Below, in pieces: positions 8,001 to 17,658 of a DNA stretch of 64,000 nucleotides. A program made the translations under genes and the position numbers. The notes under the pieces are model-generated. The model worked only from the letters and a program-made list of their open reading frames with translations, had not been told where the DNA came from and did not search any database. Source of the DNA: JADKBO01 sp965230345 (GTDB taxonomy: Bacteria; Bacteroidota; Bacteroidia; Chitinophagales; Saprospiraceae); NCBI GenBank assembly GCA_965230345.1, contig CBDDKR010000002.1, positions 1,054,001 to 1,118,000 on the forward strand, written 5' to 3'. Positions within the stretch are counted from its first letter, which is position 1. Each line of letters begins with the position of its first letter.

Positions 8001-9920
8001 GGTGACGGTATGGGCGATGTATGTGATGCGGACGATGATAATGACGGAGTAATAGATGGGAACGACAACTGTCCATTGGAAGCAAACCCAGGGCAAGAAG
8101 ACAATGACGGTGACGGTATGGGTGATGTATGTGATGCGGACGATGATAATGACGGAGTAATAGATTCAAATGACAACTGTCCATTGGAAGCTAACTCAGG
8201 GCAAGAAGACAATGACGGTGATGGTATGGGCGATGTATGTGATGCAGATGATGATAATGATGGCATAGATGATGTATTTGATAATTGTCCCTATACCGAC
8301 AACCCAGATCAGGCAGATAGCGATAATGACGGCATAGGTGATGCATGTGAAGATGATACAGATGGTGATGGTGTTCCAAATAACATTGATAATTGTGAGT
8401 TGATTCCTAACCCAGATCAGGCAGACAGTGATAATGACGGAATAGGTGATGCGTGTGAGGATGATACAGATGGTGATGGTGTCAATGATGAAGACGACAA
8501 CTGTCCCATGGATTCGAATCCAAGTCAAATTGACAATGATGGCGATGGAGAAGGCGATGTATGTGATACGGATGATGATAACGACGGTGTATTGGACGAA
8601 GATGACAATTGCCCATTAAATAGTAATCCAGATCAACAGGATACAGATGGCGATGGACAAGGTGATGTTTGCGATGTTGACGACGATAACGATGGGATAA
8701 CGGATGCAAACGACAACTGTCCACTAGAAGCTAACCCTGGACAGGAAGACAATGATAGTGATGGTATGGGTGATGCATGTGATGCAGACGATGATAATGA
8801 TGGTGTCAATGATGAAGACGACAACTGTCCCATGGATTCAAATTCCAATCAAATTGACAATGATGGCGATGGAGAGGGTGATGTCTGCGATACGGATGAT
8901 GATAACGACGGCATATTGGACGAAGACGACAATTGCCCATTAAATAGTAATCCAGATCAATTGGATAACGATAGTGATGGACAAGGTGATGTATGTGATA
9001 TCGATGACGATAATGATGGTGTTTCAGATGATAACGATAACTGTCCTTATGTTGAAAATATGGATCAATTGGATAACGACGGTGATGGAGAAGGTGATGT
9101 ATGTGATAAAGACGACGATAATGACGGAATACTGGATGAAGACGACAATTGTCCTTTCACGGCAAATCCAGATCAAAGTGATTTGAATAACAATGGCATA
9201 GGTGATGCTTGTGAAAGTGATATTGACGGTGATGGTGTCAATAATGACAATGACAATTGCCCTGAAATACCAAATCCAGATCAGTTGGATACAGATGACG
9301 ATGGAGAAGGTGATGTCTGCGATAAGGACGATGATAATGACGGCGTATTAGACGAAGACGACAATTGCCCTTTGGTAAGTAATCCAGATCAAGCTGATAG
9401 CAATGGCAACGGTATAGGTGATGCATGTGAGTCAGATCAAGATGATGATGGAGTTTATGATAGTGAGGATAATTGCCCTGAAATACCGAATCCAGATCAA
9501 TTGGATACAGATGGCGATGGAGAAGGCGATGTCTGCGATAAGGACGATGATAACGATGGCGTACTGGACGAAGACGACAATTGTCCTTTGGTTAGTAATC
9601 CAGATCAAGCTGATTCTGATAATGACGGCATAGGTGATGCATGCGATATGGTTTCTACTAATGATATTAATAGTATAAACGTTCGTATAGCACCAAATCC
9701 AGTAATTGATTATTTGTCGGTTAAGTGGGACGACTCGGAGAAAATAGTAAAGTTGGAGGTTTTTAATATTCAGGGACAATTGTTAACGTCTTTACATATT
9801 GATGGGGATAGAAAGGAGGTTGAAGTGGACTTTTCCTTATTCGATGACGGAGTGTATTTATTAAGAGTGGCAAGACAAGATGGAGAATCAAAGGTGTTCA
9901 GAGCTTTAAAAGCCAAGTAA
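5043..9920 (+). CDS. Giant T9SS-secreted protein with thrombospondin type 3 repeats
   Basis: A 1,625-residue exported protein. The start at 5043 gives a clean signal peptide (M-R-K-K-S-C then a hydrophobic core ending V-I-F-G-Q). Residues about 20-700 are repetitive Asn/Gly-rich strands (N-N-G, N-F-G-T-F-T-N-N-G) suggesting a beta-helix. From about residue 705 to 1540 there are roughly 23 thrombospondin type 3 calcium-binding units (D-x-D-x-D-G and D-N-C-P-x-x-x-N-P motifs). Residues about 1550-1625 are a type A T9SS sorting domain (A-P-N-P-V-I-D-Y-L, Y-L-L-R-V). The protein is therefore expected to cross the outer membrane by T9SS and sit, calcium-rigidified, on the cell surface. It is the first gene of an operon with an outer-membrane barrel one nucleotide downstream. 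Confidence 0.88.
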   Translation: MRKKSCIAVILLLCSSVIFGQYVCGDWDSGSGSWDENSNWDGGEIPDIDCTVTIPSGVTVTIPSSYNAECRSIHLSANSSLIILGDLNIDGNAIKTGITNYGTITNDGGILISNTGGSGTLGQGILNFGTFTNNGNIYMNPSIEESGVWNRTNAQFTNNGEFIIEAYGVIGFDNRGGNFINNGFFSTDGVNKRAILNHESGTITNSACSYIYIDNDRIVDNASMTNDGLIKVKSSNNSSLDVNNGVVINTGSGSFNITTDNGYYGGNGFAVWLGCSGNDPSSIDNWARLSGLPQPKDEVIIPSSPQGGSNVFPVETSNKWLIDSPGSLLIESNAKVSSIGVSDDAIELNQGTLTIEDGGVLDVLDCSGNGLLNQGGQVVLDGDIIVDGAKDISIVNTIYHGVSGSIIMGSNSGIDVSNGTFDGVHNLNNSTITCNGGVIYMGSNNSQNGVVNDANFIMNSGDLVLKNLGKSAIVNYEDFEVGPSAILTLVDASQTCIRLENGSEFNTAGTIFINGLNQGILNLGGEINNVGEISFMGSGDGYVSNSSGSAVMNNTDCGTIETSLYFKVSNGAIVNKSYLESSYNGNHLLSGGLYNSGLIYDMEESIDENGSGVDNSNGAILHPRETYPTGKIDPFLIGVNTGVSIVNDKLYEPGTNNVIGEYDFSSNILTDVSMFTDGTYDYRGGYSLSGCPVKNYDVEITLDSGLIPDSDGDGVNDFEDNCPFNSNPGQEDNDGDGMGDVCDADDDNDGVIDVNDNCPLEANPGQEDNDGDGMGDVCDADDDNDGVIDVNDNCPLEANPGQEDNDGDGMGDVCDADDDNDGVIDGNDNCPLEANPGQEDNDGDGMGDVCDADDDNDGVIDVNDNCPLEANPGQEDNDGDGMGDVCDADDDNDGVIDVNDNCPLEANPGQEDNDGDGMGDVCDADDDNDGVIDVNDNCPLEANPGQEDNDGDGMGDVCDADDDNDGVIDGNDNCPMEANPGQEDNDGDGMGDVCDADDDNDGVIDGNDNCPLEANPGQEDNDGDGMGDVCDADDDNDGVIDSNDNCPLEANSGQEDNDGDGMGDVCDADDDNDGIDDVFDNCPYTDNPDQADSDNDGIGDACEDDTDGDGVPNNIDNCELIPNPDQADSDNDGIGDACEDDTDGDGVNDEDDNCPMDSNPSQIDNDGDGEGDVCDTDDDNDGVLDEDDNCPLNSNPDQQDTDGDGQGDVCDVDDDNDGITDANDNCPLEANPGQEDNDSDGMGDACDADDDNDGVNDEDDNCPMDSNSNQIDNDGDGEGDVCDTDDDNDGILDEDDNCPLNSNPDQLDNDSDGQGDVCDIDDDNDGVSDDNDNCPYVENMDQLDNDGDGEGDVCDKDDDNDGILDEDDNCPFTANPDQSDLNNNGIGDACESDIDGDGVNNDNDNCPEIPNPDQLDTDDDGEGDVCDKDDDNDGVLDEDDNCPLVSNPDQADSNGNGIGDACESDQDDDGVYDSEDNCPEIPNPDQLDTDGDGEGDVCDKDDDNDGVLDEDDNCPLVSNPDQADSDNDGIGDACDMVSTNDINSINVRIAPNPVIDYLSVKWDDSEKIVKLEVFNIQGQLLTSLHIDGDRKEVEVDFSLFDDGVYLLRVARQDGESKVFRALKAK
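7236..8315 (+). repeat. Ten tandem 108-bp repeats inside the thrombospondin-repeat gene
   Basis: Ten consecutive 108-bp units (36 residues each) begin at 7236 with GACAATGACGG and keep exact register to 8208 and beyond. Each contains DNDGDGMGDVCDADDDNDG; the first nine are near-identical in DNA as well as protein and the tenth diverges after this motif. The residue after GVID runs V,V,G,V,V,V,G,G,S. The stretch 7429-7625 is identical to 7969-8165 (offset 540 bp, five units). This points to recent multi-unit duplication or gene conversion. Downstream units are diverged, so growth was local. Assembly copy number should be treated with caution. Confidence 0.95.
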
Positions 9921-9921
9921 A

Positions 9922-11595
9922 ATGAATAACCTATTCATAGTTTGTTTAATCATTATAATTACAGGTAGTGGTCTTTTTGCACAGAATATAGAGACCATTA
10001 CCTATATTCCAAAGGCGAAGGTTTCTGGAGGCATCAACGTGATGACCAGTTTCTATGCTGTCGATGGTAGAGATGCAAGGCGATCGCCTTTTTCGTATGT
10101 AGTTTCAGGCAATACAAGATTCAAGTTTGGGTTACTTAAAGTTCCAGTAAGTTTTTCTTTTAGAGACCAAAGGCTAAGTTATGGTGCTTCATTCAATAAG
10201 TTTGGATTAAGTCCTTACTACAAATGGATCAAAGTACACTTAGGTCACCGAAGCATGCGATTTAGTAAGTACAGTTTAATGGGAAAAAACTTCTTTGGTG
10301 TTGGGACTGAATTAACTCCAGGAAAATGGAGGTTTTCTGCTTTCCGGGGAACCTTTCAGAATCACTTAGCACAAAGAGACACTCTTGTATATGGCGCTGA
10401 ATTGATTGATACGTATAAAAGAAGAGCTTGGGGCGTGAAATTAGGGTATGGCACTTCAAGAAATTATTTGGACTTGTTTTATTTAAAGGTGAAAGATGAT
10501 GTCGGACAAAGCCTCCCTGACACTAGTGGTTCGATAACATCATTGGACCCTGCTGAAAATATGGTTTTAGGAACGGATTGGTCTTGCAATATTTGGCGAG
10601 GACTAAGTCTGAAAGGAAGCCTAAACCTTAGTGCTTTTACAGAAAACACTTACTTGAATGAAATCTCTTCCAACGGAGTTGTACAGGCGTTAGGTTCTTT
10701 GGTAAAGGTAAACCCATCTACTAAAGTTTCGTTTGCGGGTGAATTGGGTGTTCGACTTAATCTAACAGCAGCCCAATTGGGATTAAATTATAAGCGAATA
10801 GAGCCCAATTATCGATCCTTAGGAACACCATATATACAATCTGATCTAGAAGCATATACGGCACAGACTTCTTTTTATATGTTCCAAAGAAAGTTAAATT
10901 TTAATCTTCATGGTGGCATAGAACGGAATAACTTAAGAAACCTTGATTATCTAGGCCGCAAGAGATTGATTGGATCAATACGTGCTGGCTATATAGGACA
11001 CAAAAACTTTGTGGCAAATCTGAGCTATTCCAATTATCAATACGAGTTTACGGATGGTTTAGTAGAGTTAAACGATACCTTAAGGTATGTTAATGTCAAT
11101 CAATCTATAGGTGGGGCATTTTCTTATAAAACGAGAAGTGATATTTTTCAGTATGGGGCATTTTTAAATGTCAATAGAATGACCATAAAAGATCAAAGTT
11201 TGCTAGATGTTATTGATAATGACATCATTTCCACGTCTTCTTCATTGGGTGTTATTTTGGAATGGAAGGAAAAGCTCTTTTCTGTAAGACCCACGATTAT
11301 TTTGAACCAATTCAAAATAAAAGAAGAGGACCAACAATCATACGGGTTGGGCTTAAAGGTTAAAAAGCAACTATATGACAAAAAGCTCACGACTTCAATT
11401 TCTTCAAGATTTACCTTAAATGATAAAGAGAACCAACGCGATGGTCATGTGTTTTCAAACAGCTTATCGCTTTTCTATAAAATGCATAAAAACCATTCTT
11501 TAAGATCTAAAGTAGGATGGATTCATAGGAAATCACGCATAAGATCCAGTTATTCAGAATGGAGAGGAAATATTAGTTATGGGTTTCGATTTTAA
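9922..11595 (+). CDS. Outer-membrane beta-barrel protein, function unknown
   Basis: A 557-residue protein with a signal peptide (N-N-L-F-I-V-C-L then hydrophobic residues to F-A-Q) and a body of alternating amphipathic strands. It ends in an aromatic (I-S-Y-G-F-R-F), the usual outer-membrane barrel C terminus. I do not recognise the exact family. It starts one nucleotide after the giant thrombospondin-repeat gene and is followed 10 nt later by another giant secreted protein, so it is likely part of an outer-membrane assembly or anchoring partner for these proteins. That role is inferred from order only. The T9SS barrel subunits PorV/LptO also fall in this size class, but no diagnostic match was seen. 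Confidence 0.65.
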   Translation: MNNLFIVCLIIIITGSGLFAQNIETITYIPKAKVSGGINVMTSFYAVDGRDARRSPFSYVVSGNTRFKFGLLKVPVSFSFRDQRLSYGASFNKFGLSPYYKWIKVHLGHRSMRFSKYSLMGKNFFGVGTELTPGKWRFSAFRGTFQNHLAQRDTLVYGAELIDTYKRRAWGVKLGYGTSRNYLDLFYLKVKDDVGQSLPDTSGSITSLDPAENMVLGTDWSCNIWRGLSLKGSLNLSAFTENTYLNEISSNGVVQALGSLVKVNPSTKVSFAGELGVRLNLTAAQLGLNYKRIEPNYRSLGTPYIQSDLEAYTAQTSFYMFQRKLNFNLHGGIERNNLRNLDYLGRKRLIGSIRAGYIGHKNFVANLSYSNYQYEFTDGLVELNDTLRYVNVNQSIGGAFSYKTRSDIFQYGAFLNVNRMTIKDQSLLDVIDNDIISTSSSLGVILEWKEKLFSVRPTIILNQFKIKEEDQQSYGLGLKVKKQLYDKKLTTSISSRFTLNDKENQRDGHVFSNSLSLFYKMHKNHSLRSKVGWIHRKSRIRSSYSEWRGNISYGFRF

Positions 11596-11605
11596 GGCAT
11601 AAAAC

Positions 11606-14600
11606 ATGAAAGGAATAATAATATTTATCATTGGATTTTGTTCGGTCAACTTAATTGGTCAAAGGCCGATTGAGGTCATTACGCAGTTGAGTCAGCCAAT
11701 TCCCACTGAGGTTGGAGACCTTTACGAACAGTATCAAAATTATACAGTAACTGTAATCAATCATACGGATAAAGAACAAACCATTTATTTTCTAGCTGAT
11801 CTAATTGGAGATAATGGAGTGTCTATAACAATGGATCGATTTTATCGCCCAGAAGAAGGCTTTACAATAGATCCAAATGGAGTGGAGTTATTAACAGCAG
11901 AAGATATTGAAGAGCTTAATACCTCTTTGACAGAAGATCAATTGTTTTTCGAAGGTATAAGTCGAGATCAACTCATTTTTGGTTCAATTCCTGAAGGAAA
12001 TTACCAATTATGTATCAATGCTTTTGATTTTGAAACAGAGACGATTATGAGTATTGGTTGTACCATGTCTTTTTATGTAGGTAATGCCAATATTCCCACG
12101 ATTATCACACCTTTTGAAGAAGAGGTTATCCCTGCTTCGGATCTTCCTGTTTTCAACATTAGCTGGGAGTTTCCTTCCAATGATCCAATGAGAGCCTTGG
12201 ATTTAAGTTATGAGGTGAAAATTGTAGACATAACTGAAAATTATGACTGGGATATAGAAGAATTATTTGCAGATAATGGAATTCCTGTTCATTTAGAGGA
12301 AGTTGTAGAAGGACAAACGTTTTATTTATACAATCAATTTGGAGATGATCCTCCTCTAGAAAGTGGACACGAATATGGCTTGAGGGTAAGAGCATTCGAC
12401 CCCATGGATGAGACGTTTATACACAATGCAGGCTATACCGAAATTCGAAGGTTTTGGTATGGAAATTCTGGAGAAATACTGATCGATACTACAGCCACAA
12501 ATGATGTGGTTCAAACCGATTCTATACCAGCAGATTGTGAAGGAAGGTGCAACCCTCTACTTCCTGGAAATAATACCCCAGTTACTGATTTGTCACAAAT
12601 ATCAACACTTAAAATTGGTCATTTTTATCTTGAAAACTATGATCTAACAGCATCAGGAAATAGATTTTCAGGAGAAGCAGAAATTACCTTAGATTTCATC
12701 AATGGGATAAAGGTGAAGGTTGATGTAAATGGAGTAAAAATCAACTCAAGTGGGGAGATTTATGAGGGCAATGTGAAAAGCCAATTGGCTCAAGAAGAAA
12801 GTATTCAGGGAATTGCCGAATATCTTAGAATTCCGGACTCAGCCCAACCTGCGCTAGAGTATATTCCAGAGCAGCATCAGAATTCGATAATAAATATTCT
12901 TGAGTTTACCAGGACAGTTGATGCCTTGCTTGGAAACGATGCAGTAGGGCTTCCATTGGGTTTTCCTATGGCATTGAAAGGAAATGAAATGTATCTTGGA
13001 ATAACAGATTTACTTTTGACTCCACAAGGAGCAAAAGCAAAGGTGATGGTCAGTGCTAAACTGGCTCTTTTTGAGGGAGAAAACTCATTGTTACTTACTG
13101 GTGATTCTATTTGTATTCATCCTGAAGGATTTGGAGGGGAGTATGAATTTGGTCTGTACAATGACTTAAACATTGTGAGTAATGATGTAAACAACTTTGA
13201 ATTGTTTCTAACAGGAAATAGCTCATCGGATAATTATTGTCACATAGAAATGGGCTGTGAAGGAGTCGAATCCCTGCATCTGTATGGACATTTGCTGTTT
13301 CCGAGGTCTTTATTGACACCAGTAGTTGAAGAAGGTACAACACTTGACCCTAATCAAAAAGTTAGAGCTGATTTTGGATTTAGCTTGGATCAAAATGAAT
13401 CTCAAGATACATCAACTCAATCTTCTCATGTCAATTGGATATCTGCGGTAAGTATGGATCGTTTTGAGATAACAGGATTAAAAGGTTGGGAATTCGAAAT
13501 ACAAAATGCGTATTTGGATATGAGTGATCTTAGCAATCCTTCGGACATCCAATTTCCTGAAGATTATCATACATCTACACCTGATTTTAGAGGATTCTAC
13601 CTGAAAGATGCTTACCTCAAACCACCAGAACATTTGTTGTTAGATTCAACAGCAGTCTATGTAAGAGATTTGTTGATAGATCCTGCCATATATGGTAAAA
13701 TAGAAGTAGAACATGTACTTCCTATTGAAAAGGGAAACCTAGCTGGTTATGGATTTGGAATAGATTCTTTAAAACTCCATTTCTATGATAATGCATTGGT
13801 TAGTGGAATGATGAAAGGGCCACTTCAAATTCCCATTACCGATATCACAGATAGCTTGCAATATTATGCTTTGATTGAAGACACGTCCTTACCTGAAGAT
13901 GATGCTTCTTTTGCCTATATATTTGACGTATCGTTTCAAGATACGGTGTCTTTTCCTTTCCTGATAGCCGAAGCAGAAATCTATGACGACTCTTATCTGG
14001 ATATTGGTTTTATTCCTTCTGCTGATGAAGATGTTTTTGTTCAGACTTACCTGCATGGAATGTTGGACATTAACACCGAAAAGTTCTATCCCAGTTCGCT
14101 TCCAAGCTTACCTGCACAGGCCAAACTGATAGGGTTGGAGTTTGCCTTAGATTATACTTCAGGAGTAGGATTTAATGGGGACAATACCTATGTAAGTTTT
14201 GCTAGCCCTCAAAAAGCCTTAGGAGGTTTTCCAATCAATATGGATAATTTTGATGTGGGTCTAAATGCGAATTATGAAACTGTTGCACTGCAATTTGGAG
14301 TTGACATTTCTTTTGCGAAAGGAGAAATGGATTTAGGTGCTGGGGTGACATTTTCAATTGTTTCTAACTTGGAAACGACAGATGCGTTTGGAAATATACT
14401 ATCGGGAGGAGTTCAAGGAGCAACGAAGACTTTAAAATCATTGCGTCTGGAAAAAATCCAATTTGATTCCATTCGAATTTCAGTAGACAAAGGAAGCTTT
14501 GGTTTTGAAGGTTACATTGCTTTTTATAATAATGAATTGCCTGATGGAAGGCGTGATAAAGGTGTAAAAGGTGGTGTAACTGTTCAACTTCCGGTAGGAG

Positions 14601-17600
14601 GAATAACAGGAAGGCTCGAAGCAATATTTGGAACAGTTGGAGAAATGCCAGATGTGCCTTTTGGTGTTTCGTTTGATTATTCTGAAGATTACTTTACCTA
14701 TTGGTATGTCAATGGGTTAATTGCGATGGGCACAGGCATTCCCCTTTGTCAAGGTGTTGGACTCTATGGTCTTGGTGGGGGAGTCGGCTACAACATGATT
14801 CAGACAGCTTCATCGCAAGTTATAGACGGTCAAGTCGTTGGAGATCCTGTGTTTTCACCGGTTTTTGGTTCTTTTAGACTCCAATTTACGGTAATCCTTG
14901 GGACTCATCCGAAACCAGACGCTTTCAATGCAGATAATACCATAATCGCTCAATTTGTCAATGGTGGTCTAGACATGTTAGGTCTCGAAGGTGATGGATA
15001 TGTTATGACTCCAATGAATGAAAGATTAGATCCACAAGTATACGTAGGAGTCGGCATATATTTTTACACCCAAAATGAAGAACGAGATTGGTACATTGAT
15101 GGAAATATGAAGGTTGCTGTTAATGTAGCCGAAGGGAAATTTAGGGGAAATATTCAGAATTCTAGTATTCCCAATCAGATGGTGGATGCCCACTTTTTTG
15201 TGAATGCAGATACTTGGCATTTTTATGCAGGAGAGCCAGATATGAATCCTTATGACAATATAGACCCAAGGGGAAGTGCCGAGTTTTTTGTGAATGAAAA
15301 TGTAAAAGCTGATTTTAAAGCATACATGATGGTAGGTCATGGTGTTCCGTTAAGCCTTCCTCCTCTCCCGGCTGATATACAACGAATCCTTGATAACCCT
15401 TCTGGTGATATGGAAGATACAGAAAGTGTAGAAAACGTGAGTAGTTCTGTAAGCGAATCTGATGCTGAAACAGGAAGTGGATTTGCCCATGGTTCTACAG
15501 GAAGGCTTTCCGCTTCGATAGATGCAAAAATCATATATGCAGATTTTAACGTTTGTGTAGGTTATGATATGAACCTAACTCAGAGACCCTACAATTGTGC
15601 GAATACTGGGGGAAGAATTGGAATCAACGGATGGTATGCCGAGGGACAAGCATATGCTGGAATAGAAGGAAATTTAGGCGTACAAATCAAGTTGTTTGGT
15701 AATGAACCAACGAAGTTTCATCTGTTTGATGTAGCCGCTGCGATTGCATTGTTTGGAGGAGCTCCAGCACCTGCTTATTTTGGTGGAAGAGGAACTGTGT
15801 ATTATTCTTTATTAGGAGGAAAATTAGAAGGATATGAATCCTTTCAGTTTTCCGTAGGAGAGCGATGTGCTATTGTTCCTGATGACCCGTTAGCGGGACT
15901 CAATTTTATAGAGTATACAGACCCGAGCCCTAATGATCAAGACATCCCTCCATACGCTAGAGTTTTGACCAAATTTGCTTTGCCTATGGATGAAACTATT
16001 TATGTTCCTGTACCTGTTTTAGATGCAAATGGTGAAGTACTATATGTTGAAGAATTGGGATATACGCCGAGCGTATCATATACGTTTAAAAAGGATTTTG
16101 GTGATCGGTCTACAGTATCATTGAATTCAAAGCGGTGGATCGAAGACGATGTTCATAATGGTTTAGTATTACGTCCTCAAGAAATGTTGCGTGAGAACAG
16201 ATGGTATAAAGTTGAAATAAAAGTAAAAGCTATTGACGAACAAAGTAAAACATGGCTTACTGTAAATAATGAAGTGTGGTCTCAGGATACGGTAATTCGA
16301 TTTAAGACAGGACCTTATCCAGAAGATCTATATGAGATGGTGCAATACAGTATTCCTATGCCATATGAGCGTTATTACTTACAAAATGAGAATTCGAGTG
16401 GAAAAATTTTCTTTACACAAGCTTTACCAAGAGATCATTATTTCCCAACGGCAAATCCTGGTGGGTTAGGACAAATATCGTATTACATACGATTAACGAA
16501 TCTTCATGATCAATCTGAAATAGAGCTTCCATTTGTCAACAACTGTACAGGGCTTGGTCCGCACCTAAGATTTAATCTACCCAATTTGGAAAATGAGAAG
16601 GTCTATGCTTTACAGGTTATTCGAAAGAACAGTATTGTAAGACTACAAGGAAGTAATAATGGTAAGATCAATTTAGTCAATACCAAAAATGCTAGAATGA
16701 CTCTTGAAACAGGTGAACTTCCTCCTGGGGAAACATTAAAACCTTTTGAAACATTACTATACCATACTTATTTTAGAACATCGAAATACGACAATCTATA
16801 TCAAAAGATAGCAGATGCAGAAGTCGTTAATACTACGCAAATTGGCAACCATGCTACGTACGGCAAAAGATTAAAGGTTCAATTTGAAATGGAAGAACGA
16901 TTCGAAAAACGAGATTTTAGATCATTCTATCCAATGATTACCTATAGTGAAGGCTTGGAGTTTTCGCCTCGTGTAAAAATGACCGATATTTTTAACAAAC
17001 CATATCATAACAATAAAGCAGAAACAAGGGTTAATGGATTAAAAAACTATTACAATAATGAAGTAAAGGGCAATTGGATGTTTTCTTGGGATTTTCCTAC
17101 CAGTTTGAATGTATTTTGGAGGAATTATTCCTACCATATTATTGGATCAAGTAAGCTAAATGGTTCTTTGGACAATCCATTAACGGAAGGTGAAATTGCC
17201 AACCTCTGGTCTTCGTATCTGAATAATGGTTCCTTTTCATATAGTGTGCCATTGGGGTCCAACGGAGTGTATAGTTTAAATGATGGAAGTTTCATTTCCG
17301 GTAAATCATATAACGTCATTTATAATTCACATTATCAAGTAGGTAGAGACAAAGAAATAATCATTAATTGGGCCAATGCTTACCTTTCGATGTATGGTCC
17401 AGGGTTTATTCCTTTTCAAACAGTTTTTCAGAATAGTTTTCCTGCTTTCATTCAAAAGAAAAACCAATTGAACAATACCAATATGAAATTGGAGAATAAT
17501 AATGGAACCTATGGTATTCATTTTAATCGTAACAATTCCCATGTGCCTGGAGGGTATTTATGGTCCTGGTTTATAAACGACATTCAATTTCAAAGTACAA

Positions 17601-17653
17601 GTATCGGTTCGGTAATCACCATTTCTAACACACCAATCTTTCTAGGTAATTAA
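11606..17653 (+). CDS. Giant secreted TANFOR-like domain protein
   Basis: A 2,015-residue protein with a signal peptide (G-I-I-I-F-I-I-G-F-C-S-V-N-L-I-G-Q). The N-terminal about 150 residues (I-T-Q-L-S-Q-P-I-P..., the N-G-V-E-L-L-T-A-E-D-I element) resemble the TANFOR domain of large Bacteroidota surface proteins. Residues about 170-285 look like an Ig/fibronectin fold. The middle (about 350-1430) is rich in aromatic, Gly-flanked beta strands with barrel-like periodicity. A Ser/Thr/Glu-rich spacer occurs near residue 1270. The end lacks a T9SS sorting domain, so it may be periplasmic or embedded in the outer membrane. It lies between the barrel gene and a fibronectin type III protein with short spacers. 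Function is unknown. Confidence 0.65.
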   Translation: MKGIIIFIIGFCSVNLIGQRPIEVITQLSQPIPTEVGDLYEQYQNYTVTVINHTDKEQTIYFLADLIGDNGVSITMDRFYRPEEGFTIDPNGVELLTAEDIEELNTSLTEDQLFFEGISRDQLIFGSIPEGNYQLCINAFDFETETIMSIGCTMSFYVGNANIPTIITPFEEEVIPASDLPVFNISWEFPSNDPMRALDLSYEVKIVDITENYDWDIEELFADNGIPVHLEEVVEGQTFYLYNQFGDDPPLESGHEYGLRVRAFDPMDETFIHNAGYTEIRRFWYGNSGEILIDTTATNDVVQTDSIPADCEGRCNPLLPGNNTPVTDLSQISTLKIGHFYLENYDLTASGNRFSGEAEITLDFINGIKVKVDVNGVKINSSGEIYEGNVKSQLAQEESIQGIAEYLRIPDSAQPALEYIPEQHQNSIINILEFTRTVDALLGNDAVGLPLGFPMALKGNEMYLGITDLLLTPQGAKAKVMVSAKLALFEGENSLLLTGDSICIHPEGFGGEYEFGLYNDLNIVSNDVNNFELFLTGNSSSDNYCHIEMGCEGVESLHLYGHLLFPRSLLTPVVEEGTTLDPNQKVRADFGFSLDQNESQDTSTQSSHVNWISAVSMDRFEITGLKGWEFEIQNAYLDMSDLSNPSDIQFPEDYHTSTPDFRGFYLKDAYLKPPEHLLLDSTAVYVRDLLIDPAIYGKIEVEHVLPIEKGNLAGYGFGIDSLKLHFYDNALVSGMMKGPLQIPITDITDSLQYYALIEDTSLPEDDASFAYIFDVSFQDTVSFPFLIAEAEIYDDSYLDIGFIPSADEDVFVQTYLHGMLDINTEKFYPSSLPSLPAQAKLIGLEFALDYTSGVGFNGDNTYVSFASPQKALGGFPINMDNFDVGLNANYETVALQFGVDISFAKGEMDLGAGVTFSIVSNLETTDAFGNILSGGVQGATKTLKSLRLEKIQFDSIRISVDKGSFGFEGYIAFYNNELPDGRRDKGVKGGVTVQLPVGGITGRLEAIFGTVGEMPDVPFGVSFDYSEDYFTYWYVNGLIAMGTGIPLCQGVGLYGLGGGVGYNMIQTASSQVIDGQVVGDPVFSPVFGSFRLQFTVILGTHPKPDAFNADNTIIAQFVNGGLDMLGLEGDGYVMTPMNERLDPQVYVGVGIYFYTQNEERDWYIDGNMKVAVNVAEGKFRGNIQNSSIPNQMVDAHFFVNADTWHFYAGEPDMNPYDNIDPRGSAEFFVNENVKADFKAYMMVGHGVPLSLPPLPADIQRILDNPSGDMEDTESVENVSSSVSESDAETGSGFAHGSTGRLSASIDAKIIYADFNVCVGYDMNLTQRPYNCANTGGRIGINGWYAEGQAYAGIEGNLGVQIKLFGNEPTKFHLFDVAAAIALFGGAPAPAYFGGRGTVYYSLLGGKLEGYESFQFSVGERCAIVPDDPLAGLNFIEYTDPSPNDQDIPPYARVLTKFALPMDETIYVPVPVLDANGEVLYVEELGYTPSVSYTFKKDFGDRSTVSLNSKRWIEDDVHNGLVLRPQEMLRENRWYKVEIKVKAIDEQSKTWLTVNNEVWSQDTVIRFKTGPYPEDLYEMVQYSIPMPYERYYLQNENSSGKIFFTQALPRDHYFPTANPGGLGQISYYIRLTNLHDQSEIELPFVNNCTGLGPHLRFNLPNLENEKVYALQVIRKNSIVRLQGSNNGKINLVNTKNARMTLETGELPPGETLKPFETLLYHTYFRTSKYDNLYQKIADAEVVNTTQIGNHATYGKRLKVQFEMEERFEKRDFRSFYPMITYSEGLEFSPRVKMTDIFNKPYHNNKAETRVNGLKNYYNNEVKGNWMFSWDFPTSLNVFWRNYSYHIIGSSKLNGSLDNPLTEGEIANLWSSYLNNGSFSYSVPLGSNGVYSLNDGSFISGKSYNVIYNSHYQVGRDKEIIINWANAYLSMYGPGFIPFQTVFQNSFPAFIQKKNQLNNTNMKLENNNGTYGIHFNRNNSHVPGGYLWSWFINDIQFQSTSIGSVITISNTPIFLGN

Positions 17654-17658
17654 GGATT

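Noticed and set aside
7127..8266. Long minus-strand open frames (379 and 312 codons) opposite the thrombospondin repeats
   Set aside because: They follow the 108-bp repeat period, have Ser/Pro or Val/Ile-Tyr low-complexity translations and arise from a stop-free repeat on the real coding strand.
7236..8315. Tandem direct repeats as a CRISPR array
   Set aside because: Units are contiguous and in frame with no spacers; they encode calcium-binding protein repeats.
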